From: Nitrospira sp.
GTDB taxonomy: Bacteria > Nitrospirota > Nitrospiria > Nitrospirales > Nitrospiraceae
Assembly: GCA_005116885.1 (NCBI GenBank)
Contig: SWDP01000036.1
Coordinates: forward strand, 128,173 to 186,257
Length of the DNA: 58,085 nt
Direction of reading: 5' to 3'
In this document: piece by piece, positions 9,042 to 18,817 of the stretch
Layout: each line of letters begins with the position of its first letter
Position numbering within the stretch: the first letter of the stretch is position 1
Notes under the pieces: model-generated
What the model saw: only the letters and a program-made list of their open reading frames with translations
Databases searched by the model: none
Told to the model about the DNA's origin: nothing
Position numbers and translations under genes: made by a program

Positions 9042-9065
9042 TGCGTAACGTTTTCTGATTACGCA
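9042..9065 (-). terminator. Possible terminator after the cyclic glucan synthase gene
   Basis: A 7-bp perfect stem (TGCGTAA with TTACGCA) and a 10-base loop, starting 11 bases past the stop of the glucan synthase gene. No long T run follows on the minus strand, so this is only a candidate. Confidence 0.35.
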
Positions 9066-9075
9066 GTCTATAGGT

Positions 9076-12000
9076 TTACGCTCCATGAACCTCGGCCGGT
9101 ACGTGAACCTCAACCGAGTGCTCCTGATGGTCATCCACAAGGGGAATTGCCATATCGTGTTGCTCAACGCCATCAACGCTCACGCTCATCTCGCCGCTCC
9201 CGGTGCTGACTTGTAGGACGTTGATGTGGTAGACCGTTTCCCGGTATCGGTAATGCACCGTGAACCCCTTCCAACTTGCAGGAAGACACGGAGTAACGTG
9301 TAGCTTGTCTACTTCCAGTCTCAACCCGAGGAGTGATTCTAGGATAAGCCGGTACATCCAGCCTGCCGAACCCGTGTACCACGTCCATCCACCGCGACCG
9401 GTGTGCGGCGAGAGTGCGTAGACGTCGGCCGCGACGACGTACGGTTCTACTTTATAGGTCGCAACGCCCTCCGGAGACCGCGCATGATTGACTGGGTTGA
9501 TCATGGCCAACAATTCCCATGCGCGCCGTCTGTCTCCCAACGCAGCGAACGCCATCGCCGCCCAGATGGCTGCATGCGTATACTGCCCACCATTTTCTCG
9601 CACTCCTGGAACGTACCCTTTAATATAACCAGGGTTCAAATGTGACTTATCGAACGGCGGATCCAACAATTGGATTAATGCATGGTCTCGGCGTACCAGG
9701 CGCCGATCCACCGCGTCCATACCCATCCGGGAGCGCGTGGCATCCCCCGCCCCTGAGAGCACCGACCAGCTCTGCGCAATCGAATCAATTTGACATTCGG
9801 AATTACGGGCCGATCCAAGAGGCGAGCCATCATCAAAGTAGGCACGGAGATACCACTCTCCATCCCAGCCATGCTGCTCGATGTTCTGGCGCACGTCAGC
9901 GGCCTCACTCTGGCAACGTTGAGCGAAGGACAGGTCACCACGCAATCGTGCAACCTTCGCGAACTGCATGAGGACGTCATAGAGGAAAAATCCCAGCCAG
10001 ATACTCTCCCCCCTGCCCTGTTCGCCGACCATATTCATGCCGTCGTTCCAGTCGCCGGAACCGATAAATGGGAGGCCATGCTCACCACGCGCAAGGCCTT
10101 TCAGAATGGCCCGCACACAGTGTTCGTACAAACCAGCCCCTTTCTCAGACCGTCCCGGTAAATCGTAATACGAGTCCTCCTCCTGGTTGACCGGGCGGCC
10201 TTCAGCAAAGTGGATGGGTTCATCCAAGACCCCGCTATCCCCTGTACTCAGCACATAGCGGCATGTCGCCAAGGGCAGCCAGAGGTAATCATCTGAACAG
10301 CGTGTACGCACGCCTCGGCCTGAGGGAGGATGCCACCAGTGCTGGACATCGCCTTCCTGAAACTGTCGGGCTGCGCAAAGAATGAGATGTTTGCGCACCA
10401 GGTGCGGCTCGGTATGGATGAGCGCCATCGAATCTTGAAGTTGATCGCGGAACCCGAAGGCGCCACCCGATTGATAATATCCGCTCCGCGCCCACAGACG
10501 ACACGCGAGCGTTTGGTACAGAAGCCAACCGTTGGTCAGCATGTTCAGTGATTCGTCCGGCGTCTCCACATGCACCGCGCCAAGTGTGTGCTTCCAGTAC
10601 TGCCAGACCATTTCGAGCGCACCATGTGCGGCGGCAGGTCTCCGAAAGCGGCGAACCAAGTTCCGAGCATCTTCGGCATCTCGCCCGACACCGAGACGGA
10701 AGGTAATTTCACGCTCTTGCCCATTGGCCAGCTCGAATGGAACGTGGATCGCGCCACAGGGATCGAGCCCGGCCCCCACTTTTCCCGACAGCCGCAGCCT
10801 GGTCATCGCAACCGGACTGCGAAGCGTGCCGTTCCGCCCAATAAACTCAGTCCGATCGCCACTAATGGTCCGAGTCGTCTCGTCCACATCAAAAAAGGCA
10901 ATCCGTCCGCCGAACTCTGTGTGATAGGGATTTCGCGCGAAGAGGGCACCGCTCTTCGAGTCCAGTTCAGTCACAACATGCATTGCCGATTTTGGCCGTA
11001 GATCTCCCAGTACCCATTCTACGTAACCCGTCGCGGATAGCTTGCGCGATCGGCCTGACTCGTTCCTTACTTTTAAGACCATGAACTTTATCGGCGCATC
11101 CAATGCCACATACACCCACAACTCTGAACGGATACCTCGCTCCATATGCTCGAAGACACTATAGCCGAAGCCGTGTCGGCTGACATACGGTGTCGCCCCA
11201 CGGCTAGGCAGCGGCGTGGGGGACCAGAAGTGGCCCCTCTCTTCGTCACGGATGTACAAAGCTTCTCCGCTCAGATCGCTCACCGGGTCGTTGTGCCACG
11301 GGGTGAGGCGGAATTCGTGAGCGTTCTCGCTCCAGGTGTAGGCCTGACCGCTTTCCGAAATGACGGTGCCAAAGTGCGGATTCGCCAGTACGTTCACCCA
11401 CGGTGCCGGCGTCACATCCCCCTGCGCGGTCGTGATGACATACTCGCGTCCATCGGGCGTGAATCCTCCCAGCCCGTTGAAGAATCTGAGATCGTGGCGT
11501 GGCAACGCAGCGGATGGCACAGGCTCGGCACGGTGGGTTCGTCTTAGCCTCAGGCGCGGTACGGTAATGTCCAGATGACCTCGGCGGGTGATCTGATCCT
11601 CCAACGATCCCCGATTGTCGGTGATGATGGCACGGGCGACCGATTGCAGCAGAATGCGATCCTCGGTCGATATCTGGTCCGAAGGACGCACGAAAATGCC
11701 GCCCGGTCGATCCACCACATGTGCTTCGAGACCCGCGGCAATCAGCCCCATGATTTGTTCGTGGAGTAGTTGCCGGTAACCGGCGTGATCTTCGTTCCAG
11801 ATCACCAAGTCCACGGCCAACCCCTTGGAGCGCCAGTATGCGTGGGCCTGTACGAGCTGGCGCACCAGATCGATATTGGCCGGATCTCCGATTTGCAGGA
11901 GCACGATCGGCAAATCGCCGGAGATGGCGTAGCCCCAAAGCCCGGATTGCCCGCGGCGGTTTTTGATCAGATCGCTCGGATCAGCCCGCAGCGAGGAATT

Positions 12001-15000
12001 GGCATAGAGGACAGAGTTGGCCAAGCGGCCATAGAGTTGCGCATCGGCCTCGGTGGCATTCAGCTGCCGCATGACCACCTGGCTATGAGTCCATGCCAAA
12101 TCGAAGACACGATCGGCGAGACGCCGATCCTGGTATTTCTCAACCAGGGCCAGACAGACGTTGCGGGTGTCGCCGATACCGGACACCATATCAATCGTGG
12201 CCGATTCTTCCGGACCGAGCGTGAGCCGACACCGGATAGCGACAATCGGATCGAGCACAGAGCCCTCGCTGCCCGAGAGTGCCCCAGCATCATGCGTCCC
12301 TTGTCGCGCACCGGATCCGCTCATGGCTTGTGGATCGGCGGCGGTACGGCCACGGCCGATGAACCGTAGGCGGTCCGTCTCATAGGATATTGATCCGATG
12401 TCTGCTCCATGTACGGTCATGAGATGACACATCCATGGCGAGTGCTCGTCGAAGGAGCGGGGTCGGCGCGTACACAGGATCGCTTGCCGCTCGCGAATGA
12501 TCTCGGTCTGGACAAAAAGATTGCTGAATGCCGGATGCAGCGCGTCCGAGGCAGAAGATCCGAGCACGACCTCCGCGTAACTCGTGATCTCGATCGTTCG
12601 GCTGGTCCGCGAGCCGTTGGTGATACGGGTTCGACGCAGTTCGATGTCGTCTTCCGGCGACACCACGATCTCGGTATACGTCTCAATATCGTGGTCACGG
12701 AGGCGAAACTCAGCCCGGCCCTCAGAAAAGATGACCTCGTAGTTCTCTGGCGGCTTCAGCGTCGGCTGATAGGCCGTGGACCAAAACTCGTTGCTCTCCA
12801 CGTCGCGGATGTAACAGAACGTGCCCCAGTTGTCGCAAGTACTGTCTTCGCGCCAGCGTGTGACGGCGAGGTCCTTCCAACGGCTATACCCACCGCCCGC
12901 GTTTGTGATCATCACGTGGTATCGGCCATTCGACAATAGCTGCACCTCGGGTATCGGGGTGTGAGGACTCTTGAACCGGCGCACCGGCATCTCGGCATCA
13001 CCAAAGGTCGTACGTAAGTCAGAGAGTTCCACGGTGTGCGAATAGGATGCCGTCGCCTTCGGAATCCGCTCCTGAAGCAATAGCATGGTCGCCTGGAACA
13101 ACGGATCCGACTCGAATCGCTTCTGCATCGGGCGGTCCAGGAGCAAGTAGGCCAACGAGAGCAAACTCATGCCCTGGTGATGGGCCATGAAGGATCGAAT
13201 CACTGCACTCGATTGTCCGCGTGGGAGACGGGAAGGCGTATAGTCGATCGCTTCATACAATCCGAATGGTCCTTCGAGTCCCATCGTTGCGAGTCGCTGC
13301 AGATTCAGGCACGCCTCCTCGGGCGCCACCATCAGTGCAAGCGCCGAGGCATAGGGCGCAATGACCACATCATCGGCAAGCCCACGTTTGAGTCCCAGGC
13401 CAGGCACACCAAATGCCCGGTACTGGTAATTGAGATGAACATCGATCGTGTTGTAGCCGGATTCAGAAATGCCCCACGCGACGCCGCGCTGCCCTCCATA
13501 TTGGATCTGTCTCTCCACCGCCGCCTTGCAGGTCTGGTCGAGCAGCGTGTGTTCGTATGTCGGCATCACCAAGAGCGGCATGAGGTATTCGAACATCGAG
13601 CCGCTCCATGAAATGAGCACCGGCCCTCCACCGGTGGTCGTAAGGAGACGCCCGAGAGCAAACCAGTGTTCCTGCTGCAGTTGTCCCTGTGCAATCGCCA
13701 CGAAACTGCACAATCTCGCTTCCGAAGCCAACAAATCGTAGTAACTGGAGTCTCTCCGGCGCTCGCCGACGTTGTAACCGATCGCCAGTAGATGACAATC
13801 CTTATCGAAGAGGAAATCATATTCCATGCTGGCGAAGTGACCGGCTTGACGTGCAAGCTCTTCGATGGCTGCGACTCTTTCTCTGGCGCGCTGACTGGCC
13901 TTCGCAATCAGTACATGCAGAGGATCACCCCAGGTGTTCTCCTCATCCGTCGGCTCCACGCCCATTCGATGTTCGATGGCCGGCAAACACACTGCGTCAA
14001 GACGTGCTAATTCGCGCAGCGTGAGGATCTCATCGATGTGGTCATACTCGTTCAGCCTATTCTGTGAGGCCGACAACAATGACCAGGGAGCGAGCAGGAT
14101 GAGATCAGCGAGGGCGTCTTGGCATTGCCGGGCGAGGGCGCGCGCCCACCAGGTCGCTTGGCTCTCCGGGGCAGCCTTCACGCTCGCGAGCACCTCCTCG
14201 GCGGTCGTGGCCAGCCGGTCAAGACAGAGCCGCGCTGCCGTGAGCGTGGTTGGCTGGGATGCGTAGGCAGATTCCAGATGCTTCTGAAAATGAGCGAGTG
14301 AAGCCGGACTGCTCTCCCCTGCAGCATCCTCAAAAATCCCAACTGTGTCGCGAAGTCCGTCAAAGAATCGCGGCCCCAGGATCTTCTGATCCGGGAGTGC
14401 GAGCAAACCCGGTCGCAGTGTCAGCAGATGGCCCGCAAGATTTCCACTGTCCACCGTCGACACATAGGTCGGCAGCAGCGGTTTCAGAGATTGCGTGTCG
14501 TACCAGTTATAGAAGTGGCTTCGGTGACGTTCCAACCCTTCCATCGTGTGAAACGCGTTCGTCGTGCGTTCGATAAGTTGTCCGGCCGACACGTAGCCGA
14601 AGTCGTACGCGGACAAGTTTGCGAGCAGCGCGAGTCCCATATTGGTCGGCGACGTGCGATGCGCAACCACAGCCACGGGATGCTCCTGATAGTTATCAGG
14701 CGGCAACCAATGATCGTCCGGCCCGACGAACTCCTCGAAAAACGCCCACGTCTTTCTGGCAAGCTTCCGGAGAAAAACCATCTGGTCGCCCGTTAAATAC
14801 ACTTCGCGCCGAGTCATCGGTTGACTGATCCACCATGCGACCACGGGGGAGGAAACCCAGAGACCCAGAATGGGCATCGCCACATCTAACGCGCTCGGCT
14901 CCGACAGCGTCAGATAGATCACTGAGGCCGTGGCAAGTACTGGCCCGATCCACATCATCCGACAGTAGGCGACGAGGCCTGTGTGGCGATCGCGATCCTG

Positions 15001-17880
15001 ATTGCTTGACGGACTCCATTCCAGCAATCTGGTATGCGAAACCAACATTCGCCAATTCGTGCGCACAATCGCATCCAAACTGAAGAACGCCTCGTGGGGA
15101 AGGCACACGACCGTCAATACCGTCTGAACGATGTGACGCCCGGCCGAGCGTAGCGTGGCGGCGACATGCTGCTCCGGCAACACATCTTCCGGCTTCTGAA
15201 ACAACTCCAGGACAGCAGAAAGCAATGGAGGAATCAGGATGATGCCGATCACCGCCGAGGTCCACAACCAGACCGGTGACAAGACTGTCCAGCCGAGCAG
15301 CAACAGGAAGGTCACCGCAGACGGGACAAGACTACGCCGAAGGTTGTCGAAGAGCTTCCATCGAGACAGTCCAGAGAGCGGGTTCTTCTGACGCTGTGCT
15401 CCTGGACCGGGAACGCGCGGCAAGAGCCACCCAGCAAGCTGCCAATCCCCACGGATCCAGCGGTGCCGCCGGCTCACATCCACGCTGTAGCAAGAGGGAT
15501 TCTGCTCATACAACTGCACATCGCTCAGCAGCCCCGCCCGCACGTAGCACCCTTCCAAAAGATCGTGGCTGAGAATCCGGTTCTCGGGACAACGACCCGC
15601 AAGTGCGCGTTCGAACGCGTCCACCTCATAGATTCCCTTGCCGATGAACGAGCCTTCACTGAACAGATCCTGGTAGACATCGGAGACGGCGCGCGTATAG
15701 GGATCGATGCCGGGCTCACTCCCGTGGAGTTGCGCATAGCGCGACTGATTCGTGCCTGGGAGGCTGACGCCGACGCGTGGCTGCAGGATGCCGTACCCTT
15801 CGCAGACACGCTGCTTGTGCTCGTCGTACCATGGACGATTCAACGGATGCGCCATGGTTCCTACAAACTGACGCGCCGCATCACGCGGCAGTTGTGTATC
15901 CGTGTCGAGGGTGATCACGTATTGCACCTTCGACAGCACCTCAGTCTCGCCGACGATGAGGGAGAAGCAATCCCGTGAGCCACCTCGCAGAAATCCATTC
16001 AAATCCGCAAGCTTGCCTCGTTTGCGTTCGTACCCCATCCAGATCCGTTCTCCAGGGTTCCATCGGCGCGGGCGATGAAACAAAAAGAACGCATCGCCTG
16101 TCGTCTTTCTGTACTTTCCATTCAGCTCTTCAACTCTTTTCTGGGCCAGCCGCAACAGGGGCTCGTCTTCCGGAAGGGTTTCCTCGTGCGCGTCTTGAAA
16201 ATCAGTCAACAGGCCGAAATGCAGGTGGTCGTCCCTATTGGCTAGGAACCGGACTTCGAGCGCCTCGGTCAACGCTTCGATGTGTTCAACGCGGCTCAGC
16301 ATAGTCGGAACCACAACCAGTGCACGGAATTCCTGGGGAATGCCTTTGGAGAAGTCCATTCGCGGCAGGGCATGCGGCGTCACCAACACTGTCGCAAGCC
16401 AATTCACCAGCGCGACCGCCAGTTGACTTGTACAGATGAGGGACAGGAGGCCGACCAGTGCGAGGAACCAACCCTCGTCATCCTCGGCATAGGTAAGTGC
16501 CAGTAAGCCGCCGGTGAAGACCCCCGTCATCAAGACGATCGTCCCGACATAGAGGAGCAACGGAAACCGACCGCTCATTCGCTGAAGCGCGTGAGATGTG
16601 GAGAGGCGCACCTCCGCCGCTCGTTCGAGCTGTGGCACGCCCTTGTCGATCAGATAAAAACCAACATGGGCTTCTCGGTCGTCGACGCCTTTCCTACTCG
16701 CGCCTTGCTGTGCCAGATGAATCGCGTGGCGCGCGACTTCGTGTTCCGAAAGCCGGCTGCATCTCGCCATCTTCTCCACCACGTGGCGGTAGCGATCGCG
16801 AGTGGCAAAATCCATCTCGCCGTAGGCTGCAGCGGGATCCTCACTCAGCGTCCGCTCGACCACGCTCATCGTCTCTACGAACGTGCGCCAGTCCATTGCG
16901 CCCAGAAACCGGAGACTGCCGATGCTGTTACTAATGGAGACCTGGTCGACGGCCTGCTGTTGGTTTTCCGATTGCACCGACTGCTCAATGGTCAAGCCGG
17001 ACTCGGAGAGCCGCTGTTCGATCCAGGTAAGCGGCAACGCCAAGGCGGGGCTCTGTCCCTGCAACCGGCGCGTGAACTCTGCCACAAACGCACTCGCCAT
17101 CGGTGGGCTCGACCGCGCCATGTCTGCGATCACCAGAATCAGACTCTTCGGATCCTTCTCTGCGATGTCCATCATCTGATCCGCCCAGTAGTCGGCCCGA
17201 TTGCGGTCAATCCTGTGGGCGGCGATCCGCGTTGCCGCGCGTCGGAGATTCTCGATCAGCGCCAGCCGGAGCATGATAGGGATGGCCCATAATTCGCCTA
17301 ACGTAAGCCCAGTGATCGTTTGGTAGGCGGCAACGAAACTGCTGAGGCCTCCCGGATCGACTCGTCCATCGCCGTGTGAGATCGTCTCGATCGCGATGTC
17401 ATACACGCGCGGGAGTCCGACCGTTGAGCTATTCAGTAAACGAGGCAGCTCCCGACTGTACCCCTTAGGCAAATGTCTCTTCGCCGTGCGAATCTGTTCT
17501 TCGATGAGATAGAAGTTATCGAGCAGCCATTCCCCGGCCGGCGTAACCCGACGGTTTGCCTTTGCCGCCTCTGCCAACAGATCGCGGACTCCGATCAGAA
17601 CACCTTCATTCTCAGCCAACCTGTTTAGAAGCTGGTCTGGAGCCTGTCCCGGACTCAACTGGTGCAGGCCAGCCAGAGTCTTGCCGTGTTGCTCCATTTG
17701 ATCGGCGCTGAAGAGCTCCGAACGAAGCGGGGGCTCGCCGCCGGCGTACTGTTTCGCTAAGGCGTTTTCGGGGAAGCTTGCCCTGAAATGGAGCAAACTT
17801 CCGAGATCGATCTTGCTGCTTACCTTCACGTGTGAAGCCTCTTTCTTATACGCGAGGTCTCGCGAACCAGTCTGACTCAC
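9076..17880 (-). CDS. ndvB: Cyclic beta-1,2-glucan synthase (NdvB/ChvB type), 2934 aa
   Basis: A giant inner-membrane enzyme that initiates, elongates and cyclises beta-1,2-glucan from UDP-glucose; the product goes to the periplasm for osmotic adaptation or host interaction. Domains in order: a cytoplasmic N-terminal part; membrane segments around residues 435-500; a GT84 transferase domain with DTDTQLP near 660 and RRHRWIRGDW near 808; more membrane segments at 860-910 and about 1000-1030; a glucoamylase-like region (from NMGLALLANLSAY near 1087); and two beta-sandwich/GH94 phosphorylase modules, with GSGDWNDGMN near 2612 carrying the catalytic aspartate used for chain-length control. The size equals the rhizobial and Brucella proteins, with no frame break in 8.8 kb. 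The start is a GTG at 17880 without a clear ribosome binding site. The long leader carries a regulatory box at 18250-18265. Confidence 0.92.
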   Translation of the reverse strand: MSQTGSRDLAYKKEASHVKVSSKIDLGSLLHFRASFPENALAKQYAGGEPPLRSELFSADQMEQHGKTLAGLHQLSPGQAPDQLLNRLAENEGVLIGVRDLLAEAAKANRRVTPAGEWLLDNFYLIEEQIRTAKRHLPKGYSRELPRLLNSSTVGLPRVYDIAIETISHGDGRVDPGGLSSFVAAYQTITGLTLGELWAIPIMLRLALIENLRRAATRIAAHRIDRNRADYWADQMMDIAEKDPKSLILVIADMARSSPPMASAFVAEFTRRLQGQSPALALPLTWIEQRLSESGLTIEQSVQSENQQQAVDQVSISNSIGSLRFLGAMDWRTFVETMSVVERTLSEDPAAAYGEMDFATRDRYRHVVEKMARCSRLSEHEVARHAIHLAQQGASRKGVDDREAHVGFYLIDKGVPQLERAAEVRLSTSHALQRMSGRFPLLLYVGTIVLMTGVFTGGLLALTYAEDDEGWFLALVGLLSLICTSQLAVALVNWLATVLVTPHALPRMDFSKGIPQEFRALVVVPTMLSRVEHIEALTEALEVRFLANRDDHLHFGLLTDFQDAHEETLPEDEPLLRLAQKRVEELNGKYRKTTGDAFFLFHRPRRWNPGERIWMGYERKRGKLADLNGFLRGGSRDCFSLIVGETEVLSKVQYVITLDTDTQLPRDAARQFVGTMAHPLNRPWYDEHKQRVCEGYGILQPRVGVSLPGTNQSRYAQLHGSEPGIDPYTRAVSDVYQDLFSEGSFIGKGIYEVDAFERALAGRCPENRILSHDLLEGCYVRAGLLSDVQLYEQNPSCYSVDVSRRHRWIRGDWQLAGWLLPRVPGPGAQRQKNPLSGLSRWKLFDNLRRSLVPSAVTFLLLLGWTVLSPVWLWTSAVIGIILIPPLLSAVLELFQKPEDVLPEQHVAATLRSAGRHIVQTVLTVVCLPHEAFFSLDAIVRTNWRMLVSHTRLLEWSPSSNQDRDRHTGLVAYCRMMWIGPVLATASVIYLTLSEPSALDVAMPILGLWVSSPVVAWWISQPMTRREVYLTGDQMVFLRKLARKTWAFFEEFVGPDDHWLPPDNYQEHPVAVVAHRTSPTNMGLALLANLSAYDFGYVSAGQLIERTTNAFHTMEGLERHRSHFYNWYDTQSLKPLLPTYVSTVDSGNLAGHLLTLRPGLLALPDQKILGPRFFDGLRDTVGIFEDAAGESSPASLAHFQKHLESAYASQPTTLTAARLCLDRLATTAEEVLASVKAAPESQATWWARALARQCQDALADLILLAPWSLLSASQNRLNEYDHIDEILTLRELARLDAVCLPAIEHRMGVEPTDEENTWGDPLHVLIAKASQRARERVAAIEELARQAGHFASMEYDFLFDKDCHLLAIGYNVGERRRDSSYYDLLASEARLCSFVAIAQGQLQQEHWFALGRLLTTTGGGPVLISWSGSMFEYLMPLLVMPTYEHTLLDQTCKAAVERQIQYGGQRGVAWGISESGYNTIDVHLNYQYRAFGVPGLGLKRGLADDVVIAPYASALALMVAPEEACLNLQRLATMGLEGPFGLYEAIDYTPSRLPRGQSSAVIRSFMAHHQGMSLLSLAYLLLDRPMQKRFESDPLFQATMLLLQERIPKATASYSHTVELSDLRTTFGDAEMPVRRFKSPHTPIPEVQLLSNGRYHVMITNAGGGYSRWKDLAVTRWREDSTCDNWGTFCYIRDVESNEFWSTAYQPTLKPPENYEVIFSEGRAEFRLRDHDIETYTEIVVSPEDDIELRRTRITNGSRTSRTIEITSYAEVVLGSSASDALHPAFSNLFVQTEIIRERQAILCTRRPRSFDEHSPWMCHLMTVHGADIGSISYETDRLRFIGRGRTAADPQAMSGSGARQGTHDAGALSGSEGSVLDPIVAIRCRLTLGPEESATIDMVSGIGDTRNVCLALVEKYQDRRLADRVFDLAWTHSQVVMRQLNATEADAQLYGRLANSVLYANSSLRADPSDLIKNRRGQSGLWGYAISGDLPIVLLQIGDPANIDLVRQLVQAHAYWRSKGLAVDLVIWNEDHAGYRQLLHEQIMGLIAAGLEAHVVDRPGGIFVRPSDQISTEDRILLQSVARAIITDNRGSLEDQITRRGHLDITVPRLRLRRTHRAEPVPSAALPRHDLRFFNGLGGFTPDGREYVITTAQGDVTPAPWVNVLANPHFGTVISESGQAYTWSENAHEFRLTPWHNDPVSDLSGEALYIRDEERGHFWSPTPLPSRGATPYVSRHGFGYSVFEHMERGIRSELWVYVALDAPIKFMVLKVRNESGRSRKLSATGYVEWVLGDLRPKSAMHVVTELDSKSGALFARNPYHTEFGGRIAFFDVDETTRTISGDRTEFIGRNGTLRSPVAMTRLRLSGKVGAGLDPCGAIHVPFELANGQEREITFRLGVGRDAEDARNLVRRFRRPAAAHGALEMVWQYWKHTLGAVHVETPDESLNMLTNGWLLYQTLACRLWARSGYYQSGGAFGFRDQLQDSMALIHTEPHLVRKHLILCAARQFQEGDVQHWWHPPSGRGVRTRCSDDYLWLPLATCRYVLSTGDSGVLDEPIHFAEGRPVNQEEDSYYDLPGRSEKGAGLYEHCVRAILKGLARGEHGLPFIGSGDWNDGMNMVGEQGRGESIWLGFFLYDVLMQFAKVARLRGDLSFAQRCQSEAADVRQNIEQHGWDGEWYLRAYFDDGSPLGSARNSECQIDSIAQSWSVLSGAGDATRSRMGMDAVDRRLVRRDHALIQLLDPPFDKSHLNPGYIKGYVPGVRENGGQYTHAAIWAAMAFAALGDRRRAWELLAMINPVNHARSPEGVATYKVEPYVVAADVYALSPHTGRGGWTWYTGSAGWMYRLILESLLGLRLEVDKLHVTPCLPASWKGFTVHYRYRETVYHINVLQVSTGSGEMSVSVDGVEQHDMAIPLVDDHQEHSVEVHVPAEVHGA

Positions 17881-18222
17881 GATGGCGGCTTGGATTGCCC
17901 CTCTTCGGCGCTTTTTGCATAGAGCACCGCTCGGTTCGAGACGAATGTCTCAAGGCCAACGTGTGTATGTGTCGAAGTCCGATGCGACACCGAAGATCGA
18001 GCGCCGACGACTTGATTGGAATGAACAGCGACTGCACCGCTACCTTGGGCACTTGGTCCTGACGAAACTTGCTCAGCGGAAAATTCACGCCAAACCGTCA
18101 AAAGCCCAGAATTCCTCGTTCGCCGCCCGGTATGAGGAGAAGTCTCGACAGCGTCCCTGACACATCGGAGGTGTGATACAGCTCGCAACTATATCGTCCA
18201 GCCGCGCGAAATCTTCGATTAA

Positions 18223-18265
18223 ATCTATCCAATTAGATAGAAGATTGTCTGGTCAAAATTGCTCA
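18223..18265 (-). promoter_or_regulatory. Direct-repeat activator box plus -10-like hexamer, towards ndvB
   Basis: On the minus strand TGAGCA-ATTT-TGACCA (18265-18250) is followed after 21 nt by ATAGAT (18228-18223; TAGATT one base further fits a -10 better). The nearest gene start in this direction is ndvB, which would leave a leader of about 335 nt. That is longer than at the other sites, so the target is less sure. This is the first of 17 such boxes in the window; the shared consensus and geometry are described under findings. Confidence 0.5.
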
Positions 18266-18536
18266 GTTTGAACGATCCAGTTGGCAGGCGACTTTGCGCG
18301 TGCGCTGGTCAAAACATCGAAGCCTCATGAAGGAGAATCGAAAGGCAGTGGAAAACTATTGTGACGATCAGCAAATCAGCAATTTCCTCGACGACGGTAA
18401 AACGGTTTTTATCATGTACCGAGCCATGGCTGTCCCTTTGCAAGGCTCCTTTCCTTGACAGTACGGAGAAGGAGTTGGTAGAAGGACTTAGCGAATGGGA
18501 GCGAGCTGGCTTGATCCTCACAGAAGGAACCGATCC

Positions 18537-18803
18537 GTGTCTGATGTATCACCTCTCGAAGCGGAAGTGGCGAAACTCATTGTGCGGACACTCACTCTCA
18601 AAGTTGACCCTGCACAGATTCAGCCGGAGGAACCCCTCTTCGGAGACGGCCTAGGCCTTGATTCGATTGATGCGCTCGAACTCTCTCTTGCGATCTCTCA
18701 ATCCTATGGGCATCAGATACGTTCAGATGATCCAGACATTGTCGCCACCTTCGCCTCACTCCGCTCGCTCTGTCGGTCGATCGAAAAACATCGCACGAAA
18801 TAG
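18537..18803 (+). CDS. Acyl carrier protein of the aryl polyene operon
   Basis: An 88-residue carrier protein with the phosphopantetheine attachment site GLDSID; the modified serine is residue 43. The helical four-helix pattern and an acidic recognition helix (SIDALELSLAIS) are clear. I start at GTG 18537, where AGAAGGA lies eight bases upstream and the protein begins MSDVSPLEAEVAKLI as these ACPs do; an in-frame ATG at 18495 also has an AGAAGGA. It opens the plus-strand operon and carries the growing polyene chain. Canonical aryl polyene clusters encode two ACPs (ApeE and ApeF); only one is visible here. Confidence 0.88.
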   Translation: MSDVSPLEAEVAKLIVRTLTLKVDPAQIQPEEPLFGDGLGLDSIDALELSLAISQSYGHQIRSDDPDIVATFASLRSLCRSIEKHRTK

Positions 18804-18817
18804 CAGCAGGTGGCTCT

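Noticed and set aside
17877..18188. A 103-codon minus-strand frame overlapping the ndvB start by GTGA
   Set aside because: It begins with TTG, has no ribosome binding site, and its composition does not look like a protein. It is more likely the ndvB leader.
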